Both the position numbers and the translations under genes were made by a program. Source: Stenotrophomonas maltophilia (GTDB lineage Bacteria; Pseudomonadota; Gammaproteobacteria; Xanthomonadales; Xanthomonadaceae). From it: DNA of 48,353 nucleotides. The notes below the pieces were generated by a model, which was not told the origin of the DNA, searched no databases, and was given only the letters and a program-made list of their open reading frames with translations. Numbering within the stretch: the stretch's first letter is position 1; every line of letters starts with the position of its first letter. The stretch spans positions 1-48,353 of the forward strand of contig NZ_SRHZ01000064.1 in NCBI RefSeq assembly GCF_004684085.1, written 5' to 3'. Shown here piece after piece: positions 7,178-17,636 of this stretch.

Positions 7178-7573
7178 TCAGTGGTCTTCGTCTTCCAGTG
7201 CTTCGGCGTACGCGTCCGGATCCAGCAGCTCGTTGAGCTCTTCGGCGTTGGACAGTTCGACCACATACATCCAGCCGTCGCCGTAGGCATCTTCGTTGAT
7301 GGTTTCCGGCTTGTCCGACAGCGCCGAGTTGACTTCGACGATGGTGCCGCTGACCGGGCTGTAGACGTCGGAGGCGGCCTTCACCGACTCGACGACCGCG
7401 ATCTGCTCGTTGGCCTTGGCGGTCGCGCCGACTTCGGGCAGCTCGACGTAGACCAGGTCACCCAGCAGGCCCTGGGCGTGGTCGGAAATACCGACGGTAA
7501 CGCGGCCATTGCCTTCGACACGGGCCCACTCATGGGACTTGAGGAACTTGAGGTCGCCGGGGATCTCGCTCAT
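7178..7573 (-). CDS. gcvH: Glycine cleavage system H protein
   Basis: The 131-residue product is the lipoyl carrier of the glycine cleavage complex, shuttling the aminomethyl group from the P protein to the T protein. The lipoylation motif [12 protein letters not shown] puts the modified lysine at K65, and the family end GWMYVVEL follows. Length is normal. It lies 93 bp after gcvT on the same strand, so the two probably work as one unit. The gap also holds a promoter-like CTGACA and TACACT pair, so gcvH may have extra transcription of its own. The P-protein gene is not in this window. Confidence 0.96.
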   Translation of the reverse strand: MSEIPGDLKFLKSHEWARVEGNGRVTVGISDHAQGLLGDLVYVELPEVGATAKANEQIAVVESVKAASDVYSPVSGTIVEVNSALSDKPETINEDAYGDGWMYVVELSNAEELNELLDPDAYAEALEDEDH

Positions 7574-7666
7574 GGGACTGCTCCAGAGATATGCAGGGGT
7601 GGAAAAAACGGGGCTAGTGTAACCAACCGGCCGCCACTGCTGTCAGTGACGACCGGCATGTTTGGA

Positions 7667-8779
7667 TCAGGCGTCGCCAAGCACGCCGGGCTGGGCCTGG
7701 CCTTCGCGCACGAACGGGAACTTGACCACGCGCACCGGCACCTGCCGGCCACGGATGTCGACGGTGACCTGGCCCAGTTCACCGGCCGGGACGCGGGCAA
7801 AGGCAATGCCCTTGGCCAGGGTCGGCGAGAAGGTGCCGGACAGGATTTCGCCCTGGCCACCGGCGGTGGTCACCGCCTGGCCATGACGCAGCACGCCCTT
7901 CTCGTCCATCACCAGGCCGATCATCTGGCGTGCGTTGCCTGCGGCCTTCTGCGCTTCCAGCACGTCGCGGCCGATGAAGTCGCGACCTTCATCCAGCGAT
8001 ACGGTCCAGGCCAGCGCCGCTTCATAGGGACTGATCGCTTCGTCCATGTCCTGGCCATACAGGTTCATGCCGGCTTCCAGGCGCAGGGTGTCGCGCGCAC
8101 CGAGTCCGGCCGGCTTCACGCCTGCGGCCAGCAGACGGTTCCAGAACGCGACCACCGCATCCTGCGGCAGCAGGATCTCGAAACCATCTTCACCGGTGTA
8201 GCCGGTGCGTGCGACGAACAGCTCGACGCCGTCGTCGGACTGCGCCTGCAGGGCGGCGAAGCGGCCGAGCTTGGCCAGCGCTGCACGGTCGGCGTCACGG
8301 GCCAGGCCGATGACGATGTCGCGCGCCTGCGGACCCTGTACGGCCAGGATCGCCAGGTCCGGCCGCTGCTCGACGGACACATTGAACGGCGCCGCCTGCT
8401 CGCGCAGCCAGGCCAGATCCTTTTCGCGCGTGGACGCGTTGACCACCATGCGGAAGAAGTCGTCGCCAAGGTAGTAGACAATCAGATCGTCGATGACGCC
8501 GCCCTGCGGATTGAGCATGCACGAGTACAGTGCTTTGCCGGTGACCTTGAGCTTGTCCACCGAATTGGCCAGCAGGCGGCGAAGGAACGGCTTGACCTGG
8601 TCACCGCGCAGGTCGACTACGGTCATGTGGCTGACGTCGAACACACCGGACTCGCGACGCACCAGGTGGTGTTCGTCCAGCTGCGAGCCGTAGTGGATGG
8701 GCATGTCCCAACCCCCGAAATCGACCATCTTGGCGCCAAGGGCGCGGTGGGTATCGTTGAGCAGCGTCTTCTGGGTCAT
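7667..8779 (-). CDS. gcvT: Glycine cleavage system T protein (aminomethyltransferase)
   Basis: The 370-residue enzyme transfers the methylene carbon from the H-protein lipoyl arm to tetrahydrofolate and releases ammonia. The N-terminal [27 protein letters not shown] and the internal [10 protein letters not shown] and [10 protein letters not shown] blocks are characteristic. I start it at the ATG at 8779, which gives the family N-terminus; nine upstream codons in frame look like leader. A GATAAT box on the minus strand (8820-8815) suggests a promoter. The 156-bp leader shows no glycine-riboswitch signature that I can recognise. Confidence 0.95.
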   Translation of the reverse strand: MTQKTLLNDTHRALGAKMVDFGGWDMPIHYGSQLDEHHLVRRESGVFDVSHMTVVDLRGDQVKPFLRRLLANSVDKLKVTGKALYSCMLNPQGGVIDDLIVYYLGDDFFRMVVNASTREKDLAWLREQAAPFNVSVEQRPDLAILAVQGPQARDIVIGLARDADRAALAKLGRFAALQAQSDDGVELFVARTGYTGEDGFEILLPQDAVVAFWNRLLAAGVKPAGLGARDTLRLEAGMNLYGQDMDEAISPYEAALAWTVSLDEGRDFIGRDVLEAQKAAGNARQMIGLVMDEKGVLRHGQAVTTAGGQGEILSGTFSPTLAKGIAFARVPAGELGQVTVDIRGRQVPVRVVKFPFVREGQAQPGVLGDA

Positions 8780-8935
8780 GACCGGGTCCGGCAGCAGAGG
8801 AAACAAGAATCCCCATTATCCCAGATCGGTCGCCCGCAGGCGTGCCGCAGCGCAGCGGCAATGGCACGCGCGTCCACTGCGTCGCCGGCCATGACGATTG
8901 CCGGATCCTGACCCGGCAACCGCACGCCCAGAGAA

Positions 8936-9370
8936 CTAGGCGACGGCCTCGACCACCAGCACCGTCCCCTGAACGCTGAGCACCCTCACCCACGCGCCTG
9001 CAGGAAGCTCCGGACCACTCACCTGCCAGGACGCGTCGTCGATGCTGACCCTTCCATGGCCATCCACGATGCCCTGCTGCAGCGCCACGACCCGGCCGAT
9101 CAGTTGTTCCGTGCGGCGGTTGAGCAGCGGCGCATCACTGGGGCGGGCGCGGGACCGCCCCCAGCGCCGGTAGCATTGGATCGAGACAAAGCTCAACAGC
9201 ACGAAGGCAACCACCTGCCACAGCAGCGGAACATCGCTGAACACCGCCACCAGCACGAACACCGCCGCCGCGCCGATGCCGATCCACAGCATGAACGCAC
9301 CCGGTGCCAGGGCCTCGGCCGCGAACAGCAGCAGTGCCAATGCGCCCCATCCCATGACTTCCCAGCGCAT
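8936..9370 (-). CDS. NfeD-like membrane protein (YbbJ type)
   Basis: The 144-residue product has three to four hydrophobic segments in residues 1-75 and a C-terminal small beta-barrel of OB fold (QLIGRVVALQQGIVDGHGRVSIDD...W). This is the short NfeD form that partners SPFH proteins in membrane microdomains. The ATG follows one base after the qmcA stop and is preceded by GGAGG, indicating translational coupling with qmcA. Its molecular role is unclear in the family. Confidence 0.88.
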   Translation of the reverse strand: MRWEVMGWGALALLLFAAEALAPGAFMLWIGIGAAAVFVLVAVFSDVPLLWQVVAFVLLSFVSIQCYRRWGRSRARPSDAPLLNRRTEQLIGRVVALQQGIVDGHGRVSIDDASWQVSGPELPAGAWVRVLSVQGTVLVVEAVA

Positions 9371-9371
9371 G

Positions 9372-10331
9372 TCAGCCTCCAATCGGTGGTAGCCGCTTGC
9401 TGGCGGCCTTGCTGTCCTGGTCGGCCAGCGCCTGCTTGGCCAGCTCAGCGACACCGGCAATCGAACCGATCACCCCGCTGGCCTCCATCGGCATCAACAC
9501 CAGCTTCTGGTTCGGTGAACTGGCCAGTTCCTTGAATGCTTCCACGTACTTCTGGGCAACGAAGTAGTTGATCGCCTGCACGTCACCCTCGGCGATCGCC
9601 ACCGACACCACCCTGGTCGCCATCGCTTCGGCTTCGGCCAGGCGCTCGCGGGCCTCGGCATCACGGAACGCGGCTTCACGGCGGCCTTCGGCCTCCAGTA
9701 CCGTGGCCTGCTTTTCGCCTTCGGCGCGCAGGATCTCCGACTGCCGCGAACCCTCCGCCTCAAGGATCTGCGCACGCTTCTCGCGCTCGGCCTTCATCTG
9801 TCGCGCCATCGCATCCAGCAGATCACGTGGCGGCTGGATGTCGCGGATCTCGATGCGGTTGACCTTCACGCCCCAGGGGTTGGTGGCATGGTCGACCACG
9901 CTCAGCAGCTGGGCATTGATCACCTCGCGCTGGCTCAGCGATTCATCCAGGTCCATCGAACCGATCACGGTCCGGATGTTGGTCTGCACCAGGGCGATCA
10001 TCGCTACTTCCAGGTTGGCCACTTCATAGGCGGCCTTGGCCGCATCCAGCACCTGGAAGAACACCACACCATCCACGCGTACGGCGGCGTTGTCCTTGGT
10101 GATCACCTCCTGGCTGGGTACATCCAGCACCTGCTCCATCATGTTCACCTTGCGGCCCACCCCATAGACGATCGGGATCAGGAAGTGCAGGCCGGGCGTC
10201 ATGGTGTGCGTGTAGCGCCCGAAGCGCTCTACGGTCCATTCATACCCCTGCGGCACCATCCGCACTGCCTTGAACAGGATCACCACGGCCACGAAGGCCA
10301 GTACCACGGTAAAGAACATGGTCGGGAACAT
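9372..10331 (-). CDS. qmcA: SPFH/band 7 membrane protein, QmcA-like
   Basis: The 319-residue protein has one N-terminal membrane anchor (residues about 5-22), an SPFH domain (about 25-180, with VPQGYEWTVERFGRY and PWGVKVNRIEIRDI), and an Ala/Glu-rich coiled coil of EAEG repeats (about 190-250). It matches E. coli QmcA and the stomatin-like proteins, which form large oligomers at the inner membrane. Its pairing with a downstream NfeD-like gene is the usual arrangement. A proteolytic or scaffold role is known only by analogy. Confidence 0.92.
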   Translation of the reverse strand: MFPTMFFTVVLAFVAVVILFKAVRMVPQGYEWTVERFGRYTHTMTPGLHFLIPIVYGVGRKVNMMEQVLDVPSQEVITKDNAAVRVDGVVFFQVLDAAKAAYEVANLEVAMIALVQTNIRTVIGSMDLDESLSQREVINAQLLSVVDHATNPWGVKVNRIEIRDIQPPRDLLDAMARQMKAEREKRAQILEAEGSRQSEILRAEGEKQATVLEAEGRREAAFRDAEARERLAEAEAMATRVVSVAIAEGDVQAINYFVAQKYVEAFKELASSPNQKLVLMPMEASGVIGSIAGVAELAKQALADQDSKAASKRLPPIGG

Positions 10332-10397
10332 CGCGCTTTCCTTATCCAGGGCGTCCAGGGGCCAGCATAACGCGTGAAGGCCGCCTGCACAGCGGAA

Positions 10398-10700
10398 CTA
10401 CCAGGGCAGCCGCCCGCGCAGGATGTCGACGAACATCACCCAGTCGCCCATGAACGAGTACAGCGGATGCCGGAAGGTGGCCGGGCGGTTCTTCTCGAAG
10501 AACAAATGGCCGACCCAGGCGAATCCATAGCCACAGACCAGCGCGGCCAGCAGCAGCATCGGCTGGCCACGCAGCAGCGCGGCCGCCACAAGCAACAGCA
10601 CGCCGCAGCTGCCGATGAAATGCAGGCGACGCGACACCGGGTGCCGGTGCTCGCTGAGATAGAACGGATAGAACTCGCGGAAGCTGGCGAAGCGGGACAT
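10398..10700 (-). CDS. Mpo1-like (DUF962) membrane protein
   Basis: The 100-residue product starts MSRFASFREFYPFYLSEH and contains RRLHFIGS, two or three hydrophobic segments, and HLFFEKNRPATF. These match the DUF962/YGL010w family, whose yeast member Mpo1 is an Fe(II)-dependent dioxygenase acting in fatty-acid alpha-oxidation. The His residues of the EH..RRLHF and GHLFFEKNRPATF blocks are kept. I choose the ATG at 10700 because the family N-terminus begins there; the 55 upstream codons run into REP-bearing DNA. It is 66 bp upstream of qmcA, same strand. Confidence 0.85.
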   Translation of the reverse strand: MSRFASFREFYPFYLSEHRHPVSRRLHFIGSCGVLLLVAAALLRGQPMLLLAALVCGYGFAWVGHLFFEKNRPATFRHPLYSFMGDWVMFVDILRGRLPW

Positions 10701-10854
10701 GCGCAGGCTCCGGGGGCCGTGGTCCCTGCCATCATGCGCCTTCGCGGCAAGGAAAGCGGCTTCGATGGCGGGGTCGATTTCGACGCGGCGCTGCGTGATC
10801 CGGCGCCGTTGCCTTTGTTGCATCGCGCCTTGCTCGACTGCTTTACGCGAACGG

Positions 10855-10951
10855 CAGCCGAGCATGGCTCGGCTCTACTGAAGATCGGGAGCAGCCGAGC
10901 ATGGCTCGGCTCTACTGAAGATCAGGAGCAGTCGAGCAAGCTCGACTCTAC
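10855..10951. repeat. Three tandem SMAG-type REP units
   Basis: Three head-to-tail palindromic units end in CTAC at 10878, 10915 and 10951. Units 1 and 2 (CAGCCGAGCATGGCTCGGCTC) are identical; unit 3 is the GTCGAGCAAGCTCGAC variant. The spacers TGAAGATC(G/A)GGAG are nearly identical, which implies recent tandem duplication of unit plus spacer. Confidence 0.85.
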
Positions 10952-10970
10952 CGGGCGAAGCCTTGGGCCA

Positions 10971-11297
10971 TCACACCGGCTGGCGCGGACCGAACATGAT
11001 CACGGCCATGCCGGCCAGGCACAGTGCGGCACCGAGCAGGTCCCAGCGGCTGGGGCGGATGCCATCGACCAGCCACAGCCAGAACAGCGCGGTACCGATG
11101 TAGACACCACCATAGGCCGCATAGACCCGGCCGCTGGCGGTCGGGTGCAGGGTCAGCAACCACGCGAACAGGGCCAGGCTGGCCGCCGCCGGCAACAGCA
11201 GCCAGACGCTGCCACCCTTGCGCAGCCACAACCACGGCAGGTAGCAGCCGATGATCTCGGCCAGCGCCGTCAGCAGGAACAGGCCGAGTGTCTTCAC
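10971..11297 (-). CDS. YnfA/UPF0060 family membrane protein
   Basis: The 108-residue protein has four predicted membrane segments and the family pattern [27 protein letters not shown] and [17 protein letters not shown]. Length equals that of E. coli YnfA. The family resembles small multidrug-resistance proteins, but transport is not firmly shown. The start is a GTG at 11297 whose TGA overlap with the mazG stop (GTGA) indicates coupled translation; an upstream in-frame ATG would lie inside mazG and give an unusual N-terminus. Confidence 0.88.
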   Translation of the reverse strand: MKTLGLFLLTALAEIIGCYLPWLWLRKGGSVWLLLPAAASLALFAWLLTLHPTASGRVYAAYGGVYIGTALFWLWLVDGIRPSRWDLLGAALCLAGMAVIMFGPRQPV

Positions 11298-12133
11298 GCC
11301 TTCTCCGCCGCCTTGGCGTGCTGCCACAGTGCTTCCTGCGCATCCAGGTCCAGCGCGGACAGCGCGTCACCCTGCACTTCGGCCTGAGCCTCCATCGCGC
11401 GGAAGCGGCGTTCGAACTTGTGGTTCGCCCCGCGCAGCGCAGCGCCCAGGTCGATGTCGGCATGGCGGGCCAGGTTGGCGCAGACGAACAGCAGGTCGCC
11501 CAGTTCTTCCTGCAGGCGCGCCTTGTTACCGGCGATATCGCCGCGCTCGAATTCCTCGCGCAGCTCCTGCAGCTCCTCGGCCGCCTTGTCCAGCACCGGC
11601 AGCGGACCCGGCCAGTCGAAGCCGACCTTGGCCGCACGCGACTGCAGCTTCACTGCCCGCTGCCACTCCGGCAGGCCTCGCGAGATGCCGGCCAGCGCGG
11701 AGGTATCCTGCTCGCCCTTGGCAGCACGCTCGGCACGCTTGATCGCGTCCCAGTTGCGCATCACGCCGTCGGCATCGTCGACGCTGACGTCGGCGAACAC
11801 GTGCGGGTGGCGGCGCTGCATCTTGTCGCTGATCGCGCGCGCGACCTCGGCGAAGGCGAAGGCCCCCTGCTCCTCGGCCATGCGCGCATGGAACACCACC
11901 TGCAGCAGCAGGTCGCCGAGTTCGTCGCAGAGATCGTCAAGATCTCCCCGATCGATCGCATCGGCAACCTCGTAGGCTTCCTCGATGGTGTACGGGGCGA
12001 TGGTCGAGAAATCCTGCTCCAGATCCCACGGGCAGCCACCCTGCGGGTCGCGCAGGCGCGCCATGATCGCCAGCAGGCGTTCCAGTTCATGGCTGGCATC
12101 ACTGCCGGCGATGGGGGTGTCGTGCGCGCTCAT
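11294..12133 (-). CDS. mazG: Nucleoside triphosphate pyrophosphohydrolase MazG
   Basis: The 279-residue enzyme hydrolyses NTPs to NMP and pyrophosphate, and in E. coli also helps to lower ppGpp. Two MazG domains are visible, each with the EExxE...ExxD metal-binding pattern: [10 protein letters not shown]...[14 protein letters not shown] near residues 50-85, and [10 protein letters not shown]...[16 protein letters not shown] near 190-230. The hallmark [16 protein letters not shown] precedes the first. It lies between cysQ (13 bp upstream) and ynfA (overlapping) in one operon. Confidence 0.95.
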   Translation of the reverse strand: MSAHDTPIAGSDASHELERLLAIMARLRDPQGGCPWDLEQDFSTIAPYTIEEAYEVADAIDRGDLDDLCDELGDLLLQVVFHARMAEEQGAFAFAEVARAISDKMQRRHPHVFADVSVDDADGVMRNWDAIKRAERAAKGEQDTSALAGISRGLPEWQRAVKLQSRAAKVGFDWPGPLPVLDKAAEELQELREEFERGDIAGNKARLQEELGDLLFVCANLARHADIDLGAALRGANHKFERRFRAMEAQAEVQGDALSALDLDAQEALWQHAKAAEKA

Positions 12134-12146
12134 GCGGCCTCCAGGG

Positions 12147-12950
12147 TCAGTCGGACAACCAGTCGCGCCACGGCAGGCTGGTATCACCAAGGGCAATGAA
12201 ATCGCCGTTCAACAGGGTCTCGCGGCGGTTGTAGCGGAACGGTTTGCCGGTCGCCGCCGACAGCACTGCACCACCGGCGGCATGCAGCACGCACTGGCCG
12301 GCGGCGGTGTCCCATTCGGAGGTCGGGCCCAGCCTCGGGTAGACATCCAGGCCGCCTTCGGCGATCCGGCAGAACTTCAATGACGATCCCTGCGCGATGG
12401 TTTCGATGCGGCCCATGCGCGCCAGCAGTGCTTCGGTTTCCGGCGAGCGGTGCGAGCGGCTGGCGGCGACCCGCAGCGGTGCGGTGGCCGGCGCGCGGGT
12501 ACGCAGCACGGTGTCATGCAGGCCCTGGCGGCGGTACGCCAGCTCACCCCGCATGGCATGCCAGACAATACCGGTGACCGGGGCCAGCACCACGCCGAAT
12601 GCCGGCGCGCCCTGGTAGATCAATGCGATGTTGACGCTGAACTCGCCGTTGCGCTTGATGAACTCGCGGGTACCGTCGAGCGGGTCGACCAGCCAGTAGG
12701 CGCCCCAATGGCGGCGCTGCTCCCACGTGACCTGGGCCGACTCCTCGGACAGGATCGGCAGATCCGGGGTCAGCTGCTGCAGGCCCTGCTCGATGACCTG
12801 GTTTGCCGCCAGGTCGGCGGCGGTGACCGGGCTGTTGTCGTCCTTGATCTGCACGTCGAAGCCATCGGCATACACCTGCATGATGGCCTGTCCGGCTTCC
12901 TGGGCGATGGCGATGGCGGTCTCGCGCAGGTCCGTGGTCAGTTTGATCAT
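12147..12950 (-). CDS. cysQ: 3'(2'),5'-bisphosphate nucleotidase CysQ
   Basis: The 267-residue protein belongs to the inositol-monophosphatase superfamily. The metal-binding motifs are EES near residue 67, DPLDGTREFIKRNGEF near 90, and the C-terminal WDTAAGQCVLHAAGG. CysQ removes 3'-phosphoadenosine 5'-phosphate, a by-product of sulfate assimilation. Its ATG overlaps the nudE stop (ATGA). Pairing with nudE recurs in proteobacteria and fits a shared nucleotide-housekeeping role. Confidence 0.93.
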   Translation of the reverse strand: MIKLTTDLRETAIAIAQEAGQAIMQVYADGFDVQIKDDNSPVTAADLAANQVIEQGLQQLTPDLPILSEESAQVTWEQRRHWGAYWLVDPLDGTREFIKRNGEFSVNIALIYQGAPAFGVVLAPVTGIVWHAMRGELAYRRQGLHDTVLRTRAPATAPLRVAASRSHRSPETEALLARMGRIETIAQGSSLKFCRIAEGGLDVYPRLGPTSEWDTAAGQCVLHAAGGAVLSAATGKPFRYNRRETLLNGDFIALGDTSLPWRDWLSD

Positions 12951-13510
12951 CGCGTTCCCTGCAGCCACTGCCGGGCGATGAACAGCGCCGCCAGCGAGCG
13001 TCCCTCGGAGAAGTCCTCGCGCAGCATCAGCTGATCCAGGTCGGCCAGCTTCCACGGCACCACTTCCAGTTCTTCCGGCTCATCGCCGGCCAGCTTTTCC
13101 GGGTACAGGTCGCGCGCCACCACCAGCCACGACTGATGGCTCATGTAGGTCGGGGCCAGAGTCATCGCGCGCAACACATCGACCCGGCGTGCGCCATAGC
13201 CGGCCTCTTCCTTCAGCTCGCGGTCGGCCGCCTGCTCGGGCGTTTCGCCAGCGTCGATCCGGCCCTTGACCAGGCCCAGCTCGTAGCGATGCATGCCGGC
13301 AGCGTATTCACGTACCAGCAGCACGGTCTCGTCATCGAGCATCGGCACCACTACCACCGCACCGTGGCCGCGGCTGACCAGGCGTTCGAAGCGGCGGCGT
13401 TCACCATTGGAGAACTCCAGGTCCAGGTGCTGGCGCTGGAAGGGACCGTTCTCTTCATCGGTGATCCGATGGATGATCGGCAAGCGACGGCCGGCTCGGT
13501 CATCGTTCAT
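12947..13510 (-). CDS. nudE: Nudix hydrolase, NudE-like ADP-compound hydrolase
   Basis: The 187-residue product carries a full Nudix box, GRIDAGETPEQAADRELKEEAGY, with the REL-KEE core that binds metal and the diphosphate. E. coli NudE (186 residues) cleaves ADP-ribose, NADH and Ap3A. The ATG at 13510 is chosen because upstream codons overlap the divergent bioA region and look non-coding. It is the first gene of the nudE-cysQ-mazG-ynfA operon. Confidence 0.9.
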   Translation of the reverse strand: MNDDRAGRRLPIIHRITDEENGPFQRQHLDLEFSNGERRRFERLVSRGHGAVVVVPMLDDETVLLVREYAAGMHRYELGLVKGRIDAGETPEQAADRELKEEAGYGARRVDVLRAMTLAPTYMSHQSWLVVARDLYPEKLAGDEPEELEVVPWKLADLDQLMLREDFSEGRSLAALFIARQWLQGTR

Positions 13511-13587
13511 GCGGAATCTCCGCGGCGGCCGGCGCCTGCGCCGGGGCCGATAGAATGTGCAGGCAGCAACATGTTCATGAGCCCGAA

Positions 13588-14969
<1,382 letters not shown>

Positions 14970-14979
<10 letters not shown>

Positions 14980-15707
14980 CCCGCTGCCCCATCGACCTGG
15001 CGCTGCACAGCGGCCAGACCGTGACCCTGCCGGAAGAGACGGCCAACCACCTGGTACGGGTGATGCGCCTGCGCGAAGGCGACAGCTGCGTGCTGTTCAA
15101 CGGCGACGGCCACGACTACAGCGCGACGCTGACCGTGGCCGGCAAGCGCGAGGTGCAGGTGCGCATCGACGCGGTGCTGGCCATCAAGAACGAGTCGCCG
15201 CTGACGATCACCCTGCTGCAGGGCATCGCCCGCGGCGAGAAGATGGACCTGATCCTGCAGAAGGCCACTGAACTGGGGGTGGCGGCGATCATCCCGGTCA
15301 ACGCCGAACGCACCGAGGTGAAGCTCGACGCGGCACGGGCAGAGAAGCGCGTGGCGCACTGGAACAACGTGGTGACCTCGGCCTGCGGCCAATCCGGGCG
15401 TGCGCGCATTCCGCAGGTGGGTTCGCCGCTGTCGCTGGCGCAGGCCGCATCGACGCTGCCAGCCGATACATTGCGGCTGACCCTGGACCCACTGGGTACA
15501 CATCGGCTGTCGACGCTGGACACCGCGCCCGCCGGGGGCATCGTGATTGCGATTGGTCCGGAAGGTGGCTGGTCGCCACGCGACCGGGATCAGTTGGCGG
15601 CTGCAGGCTTCCAGGGACTGCAGCTTGGTCCGCGCATCCTGCGCACGGAAACCGCTGGCCTGGCCGCGATCGCGGCGCTGCAGGCGCGGTTGGGAGATCT
15701 GGGGTAG
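14970..15707 (+). CDS. rsmE: 16S rRNA m3U1498 methyltransferase RsmE
   Basis: The 245-residue SPOUT-fold enzyme methylates U1498 of 16S rRNA with S-adenosylmethionine. The N-terminal PUA-like part carries NHLVRVMRLREGD. The C-terminal knot carries IAIGPEGGWSPRD and LGPRILRTETA, the cofactor-binding loops. The start ATG lies inside the 3' end of bioA, consistent with translational coupling. Length matches E. coli RsmE. Confidence 0.95.
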
Positions 15708-15719
15708 ACCTCGCACAGT

Positions 15720-15828
15720 GGTAGTGCCGGCCGCTGGCCGGCATCCACGAGGTCATGAGGTTGCCGGCCAGCGGCCGGCACTACCGGGAATCCGGGTCAC
15801 CTGTGGTAGCGCCGGGCCATGCCCGGCG
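15720..15828. repeat. SMAG-type REP doublet plus a third unit
   Basis: An inverted pair at 15720-15745 and 15760-15785 (GGTAGTGCCGGCCGCTGGCC and its reverse) encloses ATCCACGAGGTCATGAGGTT-type DNA. It is followed by a third unit, GGTAGCGCCGGGCCATGCCC, at 15805-15828. This is a different REP subfamily from those at 3898 and 10855. It fills the gap between the convergent rsmE and chpC genes and leaves no room for another gene. Confidence 0.8.
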
Positions 15829-15837
15829 GATTCCCCA

Positions 15838-16302
15838 TCAGGCTGCCAGAGAATCCAGTGCCGCTTCCAGCGCATCCAGGTTCGGCAACAGCGCGCTCTG
15901 CTCACCCAGCAGTACGCGCATGTGCACGATCTGCGGCAGGGTTTCCTCGGACGCGTCTGCCAGCAGGCCGTCGCGCGGGACCGAGATCAGCTGCGGGAAA
16001 TTCTGCGTCAGCAACGCGTAGTACGGGCGCTGCACATTGCCGCTGAGGGCTTTGAGCACCACCACCTTGTTGTGGCCGCCCACGGTTTCCTCGCCCAGGC
16101 CCGAAAGACGCGCGAACGACACCAGCGGCACCTGCCAGCCATGCCAGGCGATTTCGCCGACCAGCCAGCGTGGCGCATCCGAGACCGGCTGCACCGGTAC
16201 CCGCGACATCATTTCAGCCACGGTGGCATTGGGCAGCAGCACGCGCGCGTTGCCCGCCTGGATCAGGACGCCGCGGATCTCGTCATTGCTGGCGTAACTC
16301 AT
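15838..16302 (-). CDS. chpC: CheW-like protein of the pilus chemosensory system (ChpC-like)
   Basis: The 154-residue product is a single CheW-type beta-barrel adaptor: LIQAGNARVLLPNATVAEMM, WLVGEIAWHGWQVPLVSFARL and a C-terminal helix. In P. aeruginosa, ChpC is a second CheW homologue at the end of the Chp cluster, thought to link additional receptors to the ChpA kinase. Its ATG overlaps the stop of the CheB-like gene, placing it last in the pil-chp operon. Confidence 0.85.
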   Translation of the reverse strand: MSYASNDEIRGVLIQAGNARVLLPNATVAEMMSRVPVQPVSDAPRWLVGEIAWHGWQVPLVSFARLSGLGEETVGGHNKVVVLKALSGNVQRPYYALLTQNFPQLISVPRDGLLADASEETLPQIVHMRVLLGEQSALLPNLDALEAALDSLAA

Positions 16303-17636
16303 GGTGCCTCTCCGTTGTCGTCATTCACGCCCCAACGCGCGGCAATCGCCTGCGCCAGTTCCTGCGGCTCGCCAGCGACCATGCCCGCGGCCACCACGGC
16401 GGTGGCCGCCGCCGGGTCATAGCAGCCCTCACCCACCTGCCCGGCCACCCAGGCGCCAGCAGCAGCCAGGTCCAGCGCGGGCCCGACGTGGCCCAGATCG
16501 GCGCCACTGAGCAGCACCAGTGCGGTGTGTTCCGCCGGTAGCGCGGCAATGGAGATGCCCTGTGCGTCGCTGATGAAATGCAGGCCATCACTGGCCACCT
16601 GCACGCCGATGTCATCGGCCAGCACATGCACCTCGCCCGCTGCCGCATGCTGGCCGGCTTCGGCCAGCTGTACCGGCAACGGCGATACCCGTGCCATCTG
16701 CTTGACCAGGTTGCCGTAACGGCCGCCATCCAGGCGCATGTGCACCAACACCGGCACGGCCAGCGACGCCGGCAGCGCACCAAGCAGGCGGCGCAGCGCA
16801 TCCGGGCCACCGATGCCGGCCAGCACCAGCAGCGATCCTGCACGCGCACCCGCCGGCGCTGCGGCATCCAGATCGACCAGGCTGAGGTGATCGGTATCGA
16901 AGGAAGGCTGCGCCGCTTCGATCGCAGCGACGCCGGCAGCAGCAGGTGCTTCCACCACGTCGTCGACCAGCGACCACGCGGTGTGGTCGAAGGAAATCGG
17001 CGGTGCCGACGCGGCTGCGGGGGCGGTATCGGGCGGCGACGGTGGCGCCGTTGCCTGCAGCGATTCCGGCACAGCCGGCTGCAGCGCGGCCAGCGCCTGC
17101 TCCAGTGCGATCGGCTCGTGCAGATGTGCGGGGGGCGAATACAGGCTGTCGGCCGGAACCTCGTCGGCCCAGCTCAGCGCCTGCTCCAGGTGCGGCTGCA
17201 GTGCTTCTTCGCGTGGCGCGGGCGGCGGTGCAGGGTGGCCCGGCTCCAGCTGCAGGCTGGGCTCTTCTTCGGCACCGGGCGGCAGCACCTGCTGGTGGCC
17301 GTGCAGCTTGGCGGACAGATGACGGCCCCAGCGCTGGGCTTCCCAGCCGTCGCGGCGTGCGGCCAGTTCGGCCTCGTCGAAGACCAGGGTCAGGCCCGGT
17401 GCCGACAGCACGGCGTCCAGCCGCTCCAGCGCGTCCTCGATGGCCGCCTCCAGGGCGATCACCACGAACTGGGGGCGCGCCTCCTGCAGGACCTGCGGTT
17501 CCAGGCTGTTGGGGTCGTCTTCCAGCACCAGCTGCACATCGGCGTGCGACAACGCCTCGCGCAGGCGCTCGCGCGCCGCGCCGGGGCGGGCCAGCAGGGC
17601 AACGGCCGGGGCCGCTTGGGTTTCACTCACGGACAC
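16299..17636 (-). CDS. Degenerate CheB-like protein of the Chp system (ChpB position)
   Basis: The 445-residue product (GTG start at 17636; GTG at 17630 is an alternative) has an N-terminal pseudo-receiver-like part to about residue 115, a Pro/Ala-rich linker to about 260, and a CheB methylesterase-like domain at about 268-435. In CheB the catalytic Ser lies in GASTGG; here the motif is LAGIGG with Gly274 instead. The His position survives (VHM, His299). The GMGxDG aspartate region reads SGADLGHVG and lacks an aligned Asp. I infer loss of esterase activity with retained fold, perhaps a scaffold. It overlaps chpA by 14 bp and occupies the ChpB slot. Confidence 0.8.
   Translation of the reverse strand: MSVSETQAAPAVALLARPGAARERLREALSHADVQLVLEDDPNSLEPQVLQEARPQFVVIALEAAIEDALERLDAVLSAPGLTLVFDEAELAARRDGWEAQRWGRHLSAKLHGHQQVLPPGAEEEPSLQLEPGHPAPPPAPREEALQPHLEQALSWADEVPADSLYSPPAHLHEPIALEQALAALQPAVPESLQATAPPSPPDTAPAAASAPPISFDHTAWSLVDDVVEAPAAAGVAAIEAAQPSFDTDHLSLVDLDAAAPAGARAGSLLVLAGIGGPDALRRLLGALPASLAVPVLVHMRLDGGRYGNLVKQMARVSPLPVQLAEAGQHAAAGEVHVLADDIGVQVASDGLHFISDAQGISIAALPAEHTALVLLSGADLGHVGPALDLAAAGAWVAGQVGEGCYDPAAATAVVAAGMVAGEPQELAQAIAARWGVNDDNGEAP

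Noticed and set aside
8780..8935. Glycine riboswitch upstream of gcvT
   Set aside because: The leader was read on the minus strand for the paired GGAGAG and ACCGG-type aptamer core. No such arrangement was found.
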